A program made the translations under genes and the position numbers. From RGIG5612 sp045600845 (GTDB lineage: Bacteria > Bacillota > Clostridia > Lachnospirales > Lachnospiraceae), in assembly GCA_045600845.1 (NCBI GenBank), contig JAZRYR010000019.1:1-56270 (forward strand): a stretch of 56,270 bases of DNA, given 5' to 3'. This document shows positions 32,159-40,487 of the stretch, piece after piece; position 1 is the first letter of the stretch; each line of letters starts with the position of its first letter. The notes beneath the pieces are model-generated. The model was not told the DNA's origin and made no database searches. It was given only the letters and a program-made list of their open reading frames with translations.

Positions 32159-33121
32159 ATGTTTTTAGCAATTGTATTATTTATCGTCGGACTTGCATGT
32201 CTGATATTTGGTGGAGACTGGTTTGTCGATGGGGCAACCGGTCTCGCTTACCGTTTTAAAATACCGGAAATTATCGTTGGTGCGACGGTAGTTTCCATTG
32301 GAACAACCCTCCCGGAAGTAATGGTTTCGGCAACCAGCGCAGCTCAGGGTTTTGGTGATATGGCTTATGGGAATGCCATCGGATCCATTATCTGTAATAC
32401 CGCTTTAATTCTGGCACTGTCGGTAGCTATCCGTCCTTCTTCGGTGGATAAAAAATCTCTATTGACGCCAACGATATTTTTCTTTGCAGCGGCAATTTTC
32501 TATATGGTTGTGTCTTATACGACGGGAAGATTTGACCTCTGGGTAGGAATTATTCTCCTTTGTATGTTTGTCATATATATGATTGTGACCATAAGACAAG
32601 GATTTAAAAATCCGGTAAAAACGGAAGAAGAGGAAGAAAGAAAACAGTGGCCCTTATGGAGAGAATTATTGTTCCTGGTTCTCGGGGCAGCTTTGATTGC
32701 AGTTGGCGCCAGACTTTTAGTAGATAACGGAACTTTCATTGCTACAGAATTAGGAGTTCCACAGACGGTAATTGCTTTAACTTTTGTTGCATTGGGAACA
32801 TCTCTTCCGGAACTAGTTACTGCAGTGACTTCTCTGATCAAGGGACATGGAGCATTATCCCTTGGGAATATCGTGGGAGCAAACCTGTTTAATCTGGTGC
32901 TTGTTTGCGGAGCATCGATTACCATTAATCCATTCTCCGTTCCAACGGCAAAAACAATTGCCGGTTTAAATGCATCCTTTATTATTGATCTTCCACTGAT
33001 GTTTTTAGTAATGGCAATCGTAACGATTCCGGCTTTGATTCGTGGAAAATTATCCAGAGTTCAGGGAATCCTTCTCCTTGCACTTTATGCAGCCTATATG
33101 GTATTTCAGTTTTGCTTTTAA
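32159..33121 (+). CDS. Calcium/sodium antiporter of the CaCA family (YrbG-like)
   Basis: The 320-residue integral membrane protein has about ten helices in two inverted halves. Each half carries an alpha-repeat: VGATVVSIGTTLPEVMVSAT with GNAIGSIICNTALIL in the first, and ALTFVALGTSLPELVTAVTS with GNIVGANLFNLVLV in the second. The acidic residues in TTLPE and TSLPE are the ion-binding positions known in this family. The charged linker near 155-165 (KTEEEEERKQW) separates the halves on the inner side. GGCGTAGGAAATA precedes the ATG. It exchanges sodium or protons for calcium; direction and ion cannot be fixed from sequence. Confidence 0.92.
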   Translation: MFLAIVLFIVGLACLIFGGDWFVDGATGLAYRFKIPEIIVGATVVSIGTTLPEVMVSATSAAQGFGDMAYGNAIGSIICNTALILALSVAIRPSSVDKKSLLTPTIFFFAAAIFYMVVSYTTGRFDLWVGIILLCMFVIYMIVTIRQGFKNPVKTEEEEERKQWPLWRELLFLVLGAALIAVGARLLVDNGTFIATELGVPQTVIALTFVALGTSLPELVTAVTSLIKGHGALSLGNIVGANLFNLVLVCGASITINPFSVPTAKTIAGLNASFIIDLPLMFLVMAIVTIPALIRGKLSRVQGILLLALYAAYMVFQFCF

Positions 33122-33140
33122 TTCATTTTAGGGGTTATTC

Positions 33141-34877
33141 ATGAGCAGGTATTACTTGTATTGTAAAAAGGCAGACTTTTTAGCTATAGCGCAAAAGTAT
33201 CATATTTCTCCAATAACAGCCCGTATTATAAGAAACCGGGACCTTATTTCGGATGATGAAATTGACTTATTTTTAAATGGTGGTATGGATGATCTCTATG
33301 ACCCGTTTTTAATGAAAGGGGTAGAAGAAGCAATACCGATGATCTTAAAAGCAATATCGGAGAAAACCAAAATCCGTATTATCGGTGATTACGATGTAGA
33401 TGGAATCTGTTCCAGTTATATATTAAAGTCTTTCATTTCCTTTCTTGGTGGGGATGTGGATGTCCGCCTTCCGGACCGGATGTTAGAGGGATATGGTCTT
33501 AATTCTAATATGATCGTGGAAGCAAAAGATGATGAAATCTGTCTGATCATTACCTGTGACAATGGAGTATCTTCTTATGATGCAGTAAATCTGGCAAATG
33601 AGTATGGAATTGACATTATTGTTACGGATCATCATGAAGTTCCGTATCCATTAGTAAATGCCGATGTAGTAATTGACCCGAAACAGGACGGCTGCGAATA
33701 CCCTTATAAAGACCTTTGCGGCGCCGGAGTTGCTTATAAACTGGTATCGGCCTTGGCAGAAAAGACGAAAAAGAAAGGGTACAAAGGGATACTGTATGAT
33801 TTAATCCAGTTTGCAGGAATGGCGACCATTGCAGATATTGTACCGCTTACCGGAGAAAACAGGATTATTGCCAAAGAAGGTATCAAAAAAATGCAGGTTA
33901 CAGAAAATATAGGTCTTCTGGCGTTGATGGATGCAAGAAGTATTAAGCCAAAAGACATTAATCCACAGGCAGTTGGTTTTATTCTGGGACCTTGTATTAA
34001 TTCTGCCGGAAGATTAAGAAATGCCGGAATTGCTTATGATTTGTTTGAAGAAGAAAACACAGAAAGAGCAAAGGAAAGAGCAGATTTTCTTTCGAAACTA
34101 AATGATGAGAGAAAGCTTTTGACAATCAGTCAGGCAAAGTATGCAATTGACATTATTAATGAGAATTATATAAAAAAGGGGCTGAAGTTACCGAGAATCC
34201 TGGTTATTTATTTACCGGAAGCACATGAAAGTATTGCTGGTATTATTGCCGGAAGGCTAAAGGATATTTATTCCCGGCCGGCATTAGTTCTTACGAATTC
34301 CGAAGAAGGAATAAAAGGATCCGGAAGATCAGTAGAGTCCTATGACATGATTGAGGAGCTGGGAAAACATCCGGAATTCTTCCTGAAATTTGGCGGCCAT
34401 AAAAAAGCAGCTGGATTCTCTTTAAACGAAGGAATAACTCCGGAAAATCTGGAAAGGGCATTGAATGAAGACTGCTTCTTATCGGAAGAAGAACTTGCAG
34501 AAAAAATATGGATTGATATGCAGCTCCCGTTTAAATATGTTTCAGAAGACTTTATTAATGAGTTATCCCTGTTGGAACCTTTTGGCTTAAAGAATGAAAG
34601 ACCGTTATTTGCACAAAAAAATGTAAAAATCCGTTTTGCGTCTGTTTTAGGCAAGGGAAGTAATGTATTGAAAGCTTCGTTGGAGGATGAAGAAGGAACT
34701 ATACTGGAAGCAATCAAATTCGGAAATGAGAACGAAATAAGAAAAGAAGCAGAACGTTTATTTAAGGGCATGGAAGAAGAGGGCGAGGAATTCCGCGTAT
34801 CCATCCTATTCTATCCGGAAATGAATGTTTTTCGGGACAAAAAGAATCCTCAGGCACGAATCATCGCATTCATTTAA
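33141..34877 (+). CDS. recJ: Single-stranded-DNA-specific 5'-3' exonuclease RecJ
   Basis: RecJ degrades single-stranded DNA in recombination and mismatch repair. The 578-residue protein has the DHH phosphoesterase motifs in order: RIIGDYDVDGICSSYIL (I) near 75, LIITCDNGVSSYDAV (II) near 134, IDIIVTDHHEVPYPL (III) near 155 and DLCGAGVAYKLVSALAE (IV) near 193. The DHHA1 domain includes SIAGIIAGRLKDIYSRPALV near 364 and FGGHKKAAGFSL near 414. The C-terminal OB-like domain follows. TTTAGGGGTTATTC precedes the ATG. It follows the antiporter by 19 bases. A terminator lies after it. Confidence 0.96.
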   Translation: MSRYYLYCKKADFLAIAQKYHISPITARIIRNRDLISDDEIDLFLNGGMDDLYDPFLMKGVEEAIPMILKAISEKTKIRIIGDYDVDGICSSYILKSFISFLGGDVDVRLPDRMLEGYGLNSNMIVEAKDDEICLIITCDNGVSSYDAVNLANEYGIDIIVTDHHEVPYPLVNADVVIDPKQDGCEYPYKDLCGAGVAYKLVSALAEKTKKKGYKGILYDLIQFAGMATIADIVPLTGENRIIAKEGIKKMQVTENIGLLALMDARSIKPKDINPQAVGFILGPCINSAGRLRNAGIAYDLFEEENTERAKERADFLSKLNDERKLLTISQAKYAIDIINENYIKKGLKLPRILVIYLPEAHESIAGIIAGRLKDIYSRPALVLTNSEEGIKGSGRSVESYDMIEELGKHPEFFLKFGGHKKAAGFSLNEGITPENLERALNEDCFLSEEELAEKIWIDMQLPFKYVSEDFINELSLLEPFGLKNERPLFAQKNVKIRFASVLGKGSNVLKASLEDEEGTILEAIKFGNENEIRKEAERLFKGMEEEGEEFRVSILFYPEMNVFRDKKNPQARIIAFI

Positions 34878-34892
34878 TCCAAGGAATATAAT

Positions 34893-34926
34893 AGACCTTA
34901 TTCATAGGAATAAGGTCTTAATTTAT
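34893..34926. terminator. Terminator after recJ
   Basis: AGACCTTATTC (34893-34903) pairs perfectly with GAATAAGGTCT (34908-34918) around ATAG, followed by TAATTTATATTC. The A/T-rich flanks may let it serve the convergent hydrolase gene as well. Confidence 0.75.
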
Positions 34927-34954
34927 ATTCTGTATAAAAATGATTGAGCCGTCA

Positions 34955-35845
34955 TTAACAAATGGAATTTAAATGTTCTAAAAGCTCAGTGAAAACAGTT
35001 TCATGCTCCGTGTCATTGAAAATCTCATGTCGTTGGCCTTTATATAATTTGTAGGTTACATTTTTATATCCAGCGTTTTTAAACATCTGAACAGACTTCC
35101 GGAAGGTTTCATCATTGATTCGACATGGGTCATCGCCGCCGGAAATCAAGCGGACCGGAGTAGCGGCATTGGTCAGATTCCACGGGGAGTCATAAGCATT
35201 GCACATCAGTTCCATAAGCGTATAAAAACCATTTAAAGTAAAAACATAACCGCATTGAGGATCTGCTTCATATTTTTTAACATTTTCCTTGTCCACAGAA
35301 AGCCAGGCAAATTCAGAACCTTCGGAAGCAAATGCTTTTGAGAACGGACCGTTGCATAAATTGTTGATGAACGGACTACGATATTCCCATCCTTTAAATT
35401 TGGCAATGGTTTTAATCATTGTTTTTGCAATCCCTTTTGCACTGTTATTACCAGGCATTCCAGAAAGAATCAGGGCATCCAGTTCCTTTTCCTGTTGTTT
35501 AAAATAGGTTGTTGCAATCAGTGTTCCCATACTATGAGCTAAAAGGATTTTTTTGCTTTCTGGATATTTTTCGGACAGATAATGAAAAATGGCATCGGTA
35601 TCGGATAATAGACCGGCTACCGCTTTCTCTCCGAAGTATCCTAGTTTTTCTGCCGATGCAACATTATTGCCATGACCTCTTAAATCACTGGTTACTACCA
35701 CATAACCGTTATTGGAAAGAAATTCGGCGAGCGGAGCATAGCGTAATTGGTGTTCCGCCATTCCGTGAACAATCTGTATGCAACCTTTGATGGATTGGTT
35801 TTCAGCTGGCTGGTAAATGATTGCGTGTTTTGGAAGATTTTCCAT
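34955..35845 (-). CDS. Alpha/beta hydrolase, monoacylglycerol lipase/lysophospholipase type
   Basis: The 296-residue protein belongs to the serine aminopeptidase S33-like hydrolases. It shows IVHGMAEHQLRYAPLAEFLS near 24 (oxyanion region), TSDLRGHGNNV near 53, ILLAHSMGTLIATTYF near 99 with the nucleophile Ser, LISGGDDPCRIND near 233 with the Asp and LYKGQRHEIFNDTE near 265 with the His, so the triad is complete. There is no signal peptide, so it acts in the cytoplasm, probably on lipid esters. GAGAAAGGAGAAAAA precedes the ATG. It heads a short distance after the PHP gene in a minus-strand run of four genes. Confidence 0.88.
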   Translation of the reverse strand: MENLPKHAIIYQPAENQSIKGCIQIVHGMAEHQLRYAPLAEFLSNNGYVVVTSDLRGHGNNVASAEKLGYFGEKAVAGLLSDTDAIFHYLSEKYPESKKILLAHSMGTLIATTYFKQQEKELDALILSGMPGNNSAKGIAKTMIKTIAKFKGWEYRSPFINNLCNGPFSKAFASEGSEFAWLSVDKENVKKYEADPQCGYVFTLNGFYTLMELMCNAYDSPWNLTNAATPVRLISGGDDPCRINDETFRKSVQMFKNAGYKNVTYKLYKGQRHEIFNDTEHETVFTELLEHLNSIC

Positions 35846-35905
35846 TTTTTCTCCTTTCTCAGGTTAATAAATCAGGTCCAGGTCCTTGCGGGACTGCTCT
35901 GCGGA

Positions 35906-36859
35906 CTAATATTCACTGATAAAATTATCCAGAACTTCTTCCGGAACGAAAAGATTATTGTCGATTCCTCTTCCTAAAAAGACTTCTGGTTTGGCAGCTC
36001 CGTGGAAATCCGATCCACCGGTAATGAACAGACCCCGCTCTTTTGCCATAGCGGTAAAGCGCTCTTGGTCTTTCTCCCTGTTTTTTGGATAAATGGCTTC
36101 AATTCCCATAATTCCCATTTCCGTTATATTATCAAAAAGTCTTTCATATTCGGCATCTGTCAAAGGAATGCGGGCCGGGTTCTTGCAAAGGGTCGGATGA
36201 GCAAGAACTGGGATTCCACCAAAAAACTTAATTACGGAAATGGCGCCTTCATCGGTAAGTTTCAATTTATGAACATAGTATTTGCTGTCTTCGTTCAAAA
36301 AATGATCAAAAGCATCGGCAATGGAAGAAGCTATTTTTAATTTCACCAGATATACTGCCAGATTGGAACGAGTGAGAGTCGCACCTGGGAAAATGGAATA
36401 TATTTCCGGAATGGATACTTCCGGATAATCCTCTGCCAGTTTTTCTGCCATCTTATCAATTCGGTTATTTCTTAACGTACTGAGCCAGGTCAGCGTTTCA
36501 ATTAAGTCCGGCTCCCAGTCCAGATTGTATCCGAGGATATGTGTCTCCGACAGGTCGGAACGTCCATTTACGTACAAACGTCCTTCGGATCCGTCTCCTC
36601 TCATATCTTCTCCTTTTGGCCATTTCATGCCGACATCCTGTTCAATATCGGACATCGCCGTTAATTCTACGCCAGTAATTACCTGGATATTTTTCCCTTC
36701 GGCATAGCGGGTCGCTTCCATGGCTCCGTTAATGGAATCATGGTCTGTGATTGCTATAGTACTAAGACCTAATTCGATTGCCTGATCAACAACTTCTATT
36801 GGGGAACAGGTTCCGTCCGATGCAGTAGTATGTATATGTAAATCAACGCGGTTTTCCAT
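35906..36859 (-). CDS. PHP-domain phosphoesterase (nucleoside bisphosphate phosphatase / RNase AM-like)
   Basis: The metal-binding PHP motifs are complete: VDLHIHTTASDGTCSPIEVV near 4, STIAITDHDSINGAMEATRY near 34, VITGVELTA near 60, IPVLAHPTLCKN near 215 and FITGGSDFHGAAKPEVFLG near 276. Related proteins act as 3',5'-nucleotide bisphosphate phosphatases or 5' exonucleases on RNA ends. An insert near 70-110 (DIEQDVGMKWPKGEDMRGDG) is longer than in the short bacterial forms. The 317-residue protein is cytoplasmic. GGGAAAGAGGTATTAAA precedes the ATG. Substrate is uncertain. Confidence 0.87.
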   Translation of the reverse strand: MENRVDLHIHTTASDGTCSPIEVVDQAIELGLSTIAITDHDSINGAMEATRYAEGKNIQVITGVELTAMSDIEQDVGMKWPKGEDMRGDGSEGRLYVNGRSDLSETHILGYNLDWEPDLIETLTWLSTLRNNRIDKMAEKLAEDYPEVSIPEIYSIFPGATLTRSNLAVYLVKLKIASSIADAFDHFLNEDSKYYVHKLKLTDEGAISVIKFFGGIPVLAHPTLCKNPARIPLTDAEYERLFDNITEMGIMGIEAIYPKNREKDQERFTAMAKERGLFITGGSDFHGAAKPEVFLGRGIDNNLFVPEEVLDNFISEY

Positions 36860-36880
36860 TTTAATACCTCTTTCCCATTT

Positions 36881-38527
36881 TTATTCTTCCGAATTCTCCG
36901 GTTCTTCATCGTCCTGAGCAACATATACGGCACGTTTCCTTGCGGTAACATCTGCAGCCAGATATTCATCATAGGTTGTAATTTTATCAATCAGCTTTCC
37001 GTCCACAATTTCCATGATTCGGTTTGCAGTGGTTTGTACGAACTGATGGTCTCTGCAGGAGAAGAGAATAACACCAGGGAATTTGATCAATCCATTGTTA
37101 AGTGCGGTAATGGATTCCATATCCAGATGGTCGGTAGGCTCATTGAGAATTAATACATTGGAACCGGAAATCATCATCTTGGATAACATACAACGTACTT
37201 TTTCCCCTCCGGAAAGAACGCGGAGGACTTTGATTCCATCTTCTCCCTGGAAGAGCATACGGCCTAAGAAACCACGTACGTAGGTAGCATCTTTAATCTC
37301 TGAAAAACCGGTAAGCCAATCCGCTATGGTAAGGTCAGATTCAAATTCTTTGGAATAATCACGAGGGAAATAAGCCTGTGTAGTGGTTACGCCCCATTTG
37401 AAGGTACCGGAATCCGGGGCCATCTCATCCATGAGAATTTTAAAGAGAGTATCTTTTGCCAGTTCATTAGAACCAACGAAAGCAACTTTATCATCATGAC
37501 CTAACGTGAAAGTAACATTATCTAATACTTTTACGCCATCAATGGTTTTGCATAAATTTTCCACCTGAAGGACTTCATTACCGATGGTACGGTTAGGCCG
37601 GAAGTCGATAAAAGGATATTTACGGCTGCTCGGACGAATTTCATCCAGCTCGATTTTTTCCAGAGCTCTTTTACGGCTGGTAGCCTGTTTTGCTTTGGAA
37701 GCGTTAGCAGAGAATTTCTGGATGAATTCCTGTAATTCCTTGATTTTTTCTTCTTTCTTTTTGTTTGCTTCTTTCATCTGCTTAATAATCAGGGCAGAGG
37801 ACTCCACCCAGAAATCATAGTTACCGGCATAAAGCTGGATCTTCGCATAGTCGATATCGGCAATCTGAGTGCAGACTTTATTCAAGAAATAACGGTCGTG
37901 AGATACGACAATAACGGTATTTTCAAAGTTAATCAGGAACTCTTCCAGCCATGCAATTGCATCTAAGTCTAAATGGTTGGTAGGCTCGTCAAGGAGAAGA
38001 ATATCCGGATTACCAAACAAAGCTCTTGCTAACAGAACTTTTACTTTTAAAGGTCCAGGAAGATTTTTCATCAATTCATAATGAAGCTCTGTATCAACAC
38101 CAAGGCCGTTTAAGAGAGTCGCGGCATCACTTTCTGCCTCCCATCCATCCATATCAGCAAATTCGATTTCCAACTCGCTGGCTTTAATACCGTCTTCTTC
38201 CGTGAAATCTTCTTTTGCATAAAGAGCATCTTTTTCTTTCATGATTTCATACAAACGGGCATTTCCCTGAATAACGGTATCCAGAACCGGCTGTTCATCA
38301 TATTTGAAGTGATCCTGCTCCAGGAAAGAAAGACGCTGTCCAGGAGTAATCGTAACATCACCTTTGGATGGTTCTAACTGACCGGTTAAAATTTTAAGGA
38401 AGGTAGATTTTCCGGCTCCGTTGGCACCAATAAGGCCATAGCACTGACCCTCAACGAATTTGATGTTTACATCTTCAAATAAGGCTTTTTTTCCTATACG
38501 CAAGGTTACATTGTTCGCACTGATCAT
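36881..38527 (-). CDS. ABC-F family ATPase with altered second nucleotide site
   Basis: ABC-F proteins bind the ribosome and act on stalled or early elongation states; they have no membrane domain. The 548-residue protein has two ATPase halves. The first has an intact Walker A (LIGANGAGKSTFLKIL near 32) and LLLDEPTNHLDLDAIAWLEE near 180, but its signature is NLPGPLKVKVLLARALFG in place of LSGGQ. A linker of charged helices (KQMKEANKKKEEKIKELQEF) follows. The second half has a changed Walker A, AFVGSNELAKDTLFKIL, an intact LSGGEKVRCMLSKMM and an unusual Walker B, LILNEPTDHLDME. AAGGAGATACTTTC precedes the ATG. It resembles the YbiT/EttA-like branch; resistance function is not implied. Confidence 0.9.
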   Translation of the reverse strand: MISANNVTLRIGKKALFEDVNIKFVEGQCYGLIGANGAGKSTFLKILTGQLEPSKGDVTITPGQRLSFLEQDHFKYDEQPVLDTVIQGNARLYEIMKEKDALYAKEDFTEEDGIKASELEIEFADMDGWEAESDAATLLNGLGVDTELHYELMKNLPGPLKVKVLLARALFGNPDILLLDEPTNHLDLDAIAWLEEFLINFENTVIVVSHDRYFLNKVCTQIADIDYAKIQLYAGNYDFWVESSALIIKQMKEANKKKEEKIKELQEFIQKFSANASKAKQATSRKRALEKIELDEIRPSSRKYPFIDFRPNRTIGNEVLQVENLCKTIDGVKVLDNVTFTLGHDDKVAFVGSNELAKDTLFKILMDEMAPDSGTFKWGVTTTQAYFPRDYSKEFESDLTIADWLTGFSEIKDATYVRGFLGRMLFQGEDGIKVLRVLSGGEKVRCMLSKMMISGSNVLILNEPTDHLDMESITALNNGLIKFPGVILFSCRDHQFVQTTANRIMEIVDGKLIDKITTYDEYLAADVTARKRAVYVAQDDEEPENSEE

Positions 38528-38539
38528 GAAAGTATCTCC

Positions 38540-39550
38540 TTAATAATTAAAATTGTCTTTTATGAAAGAAAGGGCTTTAATGGCTCCTTCATTTAATTTC
38601 CCACTTTTTGCAAGTTCCGAGCCATTTTCTCCTAAAAATTGCAGTTCCAATTTGGATGGGATCTTAAATCCACATTCAAAAAACTCGTGAGGCATTCCTT
38701 CTGCTAAGTAGTCCTTGGCAAAAACGCCCGCACTCTTTAACATTCTACCATATTTTACGGCTTCGTGCCTTAAATTATCGTTTTCACTATATACAATAAT
38801 TGTTGCCGGATGACCTTTCAACATGTCTTTGGTAGCAACAATTGGCGAAACCAGAGGATTATATATGTTTTCATCGTTACAATGCAGGTCATTGGAAACA
38901 TAGCAGACCGTTCCACCATAGCTTCCCGGCCCTTTATCCTCCGGTTCTGTAATCTGGTCCAGCATTGGATAAATCAGTATTACATTGTCAAAACTAATGT
39001 TTTTTAAATTATTATTTTCCAATAGAGAAGAGTCAAATCTTTTGTCCAGATGGATGTCATTTTTTACGAGATTTATGGCTAAAGAAGAAGCTGTAGCGAT
39101 ACTGGCGCCGGCGCTTTGACCCATAAGAGAAATGTGTTTGCAATCAAAGCCATAGTCATCGGCATGTTCCATGAGATAAAGGGTGCTGTCCAGACAGTCT
39201 TTTATCGAATCGTTCCATTTATAATCCGGACACAAGCGGTAGTCAATGGAGGCAATATTCACGCAAAGGGCTTTGGAAACCTCTACCCACATCGCATCAT
39301 CTAAAGCTGCACCACCAAAAATAAAACCGCCACCATGCAAGCCGACAACTAAAGGACGTTTTTCCAGGACTGGATTTCCGTTTTCATCCAAAGCTGGATA
39401 ATAAACTATCTCAAGCTCTCTTCCTTCCAGGGGAAGAGTTTTACGTTCACCAGATACTTTTACAATCTTATTAGCGATTCGTATTTTGTGGGCATCTTTT
39501 ATCATTGCTTCCCGAACCGCATCAAAATTCCCGTACTCGTTATATTCCAT
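38540..39550 (-). CDS. Alpha/beta hydrolase, hormone-sensitive-lipase type esterase
   Basis: The start at 39550 (MEYNEYGNFDAVREAM, 336 residues) follows AGAGGATTGT. A longer open frame to 39676 overlaps maf on the other strand and would add a Cys/Phe-rich piece, which is not supported. HGGGFIFGGAALDDAMW near 95 is the oxyanion motif of the HSL group, ISLMGQSAGASIATASSLAI near 163 holds the nucleophile, IIVYSENDNLRHEAVKYGRM near 270 the Asp, and GMPHEFFECGF near 298 the His. The triad is intact. Cytoplasmic, probably acting on short-chain or acetylated substrates. It lies 12 bases from the ABC-F gene and diverges from maf. Confidence 0.88.
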   Translation of the reverse strand: MEYNEYGNFDAVREAMIKDAHKIRIANKIVKVSGERKTLPLEGRELEIVYYPALDENGNPVLEKRPLVVGLHGGGFIFGGAALDDAMWVEVSKALCVNIASIDYRLCPDYKWNDSIKDCLDSTLYLMEHADDYGFDCKHISLMGQSAGASIATASSLAINLVKNDIHLDKRFDSSLLENNNLKNISFDNVILIYPMLDQITEPEDKGPGSYGGTVCYVSNDLHCNDENIYNPLVSPIVATKDMLKGHPATIIVYSENDNLRHEAVKYGRMLKSAGVFAKDYLAEGMPHEFFECGFKIPSKLELQFLGENGSELAKSGKLNEGAIKALSFIKDNFNY

Positions 39551-39642
39551 ACAATCCTCTTCAAAGCAGAATTGACGTATTCTTATCATCAATAATATAA
39601 TAGCACCTGACGAGGCAAAAAACCACAGACAGAGGTAATGAA

Positions 39643-40215
39643 ATGAACAAAATAATTCTTGCTTCCGCGTCTCCAAGAAGACGGGAAATCATGCAGCTGG
39701 TAGATTTAAACTTTGACGTAATCGTAAGTGATTGTGATGAGAATATAGAATATGACGGACCTGCAGATATGGTGGAGAAGCTGTCCTATCTGAAGGCAAA
39801 AGATGTTGCCGACAAATTACCGGAATCGGAAGAGCATCTGGTAATCGGATCCGATACGATCGTGTATTTTAAGGGAGAAGTATTAGGGAAACCGAAAGAT
39901 AAAGAGGATGCCTTTCAAATGTTGCATGAAATGGCTGGAAATACTCATGTGGTATATACCGGAGTAAGTGTTATTGATACGAAAACAGGAAAAACAGAAA
40001 CATTTCACGAGGAAACAGAAGTAGAATTTTACAATGTCAGCGATGAGGAAATCCAGGCATATATTGCCACAAAAGATCCTTTGGATAAAGCTGGCGCTTA
40101 CGGAGTTCAAGGGAAGGGCGCCTTTCTGGTGAAAGGAATTAAAGGAGATTATTTTACCGTTGTTGGTCTTCCGATTGCCCATCTAATCCGGATCCTGAAA
40201 AACTTTGAAGAATAA
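39643..40215 (+). CDS. maf: Maf/YhdE-type nucleoside triphosphate pyrophosphatase
   Basis: Maf proteins hydrolyse dTTP, UTP or modified nucleotides to the monophosphate, cleaning the pool. At 190 residues it has normal length. ILASASPRRREIMQLVDLNF at the start contains the S-x-R-R phosphate-binding motif; LVIGSDTIVYFKGEVLGKPK near 66 has the catalytic Asp and Lys; TGVSVIDTKTGKTETFHEET near 107 and DKAGAYGVQGKGAFLVKGIK near 148 complete the site. GACAGAGGTAATGAA precedes the ATG. It diverges from the esterase gene; a terminator lies about 100 bases downstream. Confidence 0.95.
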   Translation: MNKIILASASPRRREIMQLVDLNFDVIVSDCDENIEYDGPADMVEKLSYLKAKDVADKLPESEEHLVIGSDTIVYFKGEVLGKPKDKEDAFQMLHEMAGNTHVVYTGVSVIDTKTGKTETFHEETEVEFYNVSDEEIQAYIATKDPLDKAGAYGVQGKGAFLVKGIKGDYFTVVGLPIAHLIRILKNFEE

Positions 40216-40313
40216 GGAATCTTGGATAAAAAAATAATTGAATGTTTTTGTAATATCATTCAAAATGCTTTTTTTCTCTTGGATTGTTGTGTATTACCAA
40301 TGTTTATTAGCTG

Positions 40314-40341
40314 GGCACTTCAGGGAGGAAGTGCCTTTTTT
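40314..40341 (+). terminator. Terminator after maf
   Basis: GGCACTTC (40314-40321) pairs with GAAGTGCC (40328-40335) around AGGGAG, followed by T6. Confidence 0.85.
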
Positions 40342-40348
40342 GTTCTTA

Positions 40349-40382
40349 CCTCCTTTGTTTTTATAGTACACATTGAAGGAGG
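40349..40382 (+). promoter_or_regulatory. Possible hairpin hiding the ribosome site of a mini-ORF
   Basis: CCTCCTT (40349-40355) is complementary to AAGGAGG (40376-40382), the ribosome site in front of the 40388 ATG, with a 20-base loop. If transcribed together the site would be masked. No clear promoter upstream was identified. Confidence 0.3.
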
Positions 40383-40387
40383 AAATT

Positions 40388-40423
40388 ATGAAAAAAAGAT
40401 TATTGCAGCCGCTTGTCATTTGA
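40388..40423 (+). CDS. Possible 11-residue leader peptide or decayed gene start
   Basis: An optimal site (AAGGAGGAAATT) precedes ATG and the short frame MKKRLLQPLVI, then stop. The sequence looks like the first residues of a signal peptide cut off by a stop. It lies 64 bases before the hydrolase gene at 40488. It may be a regulatory leader peptide or the remains of a lost secreted protein; nothing decides between them. Confidence 0.3.
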   Translation: MKKRLLQPLVI

Positions 40424-40487
40424 AAATATAGTTATTTTCTTCATTTGCCTATGTATTTTTTATATAAAAATGATAGAATAACTATGT

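Noticed and set aside
39551..39676. 42-residue N-terminal extension of the HSL-type esterase
   Set aside because: It overlaps the start of maf on the other strand and lacks family similarity; AGAGGATTGT precedes the ATG at 39550.
40222..40431. 69-residue frame starting TTG after maf
   Set aside because: It runs through the maf terminator, has no ribosome site and has a Cys/Phe-rich random look.
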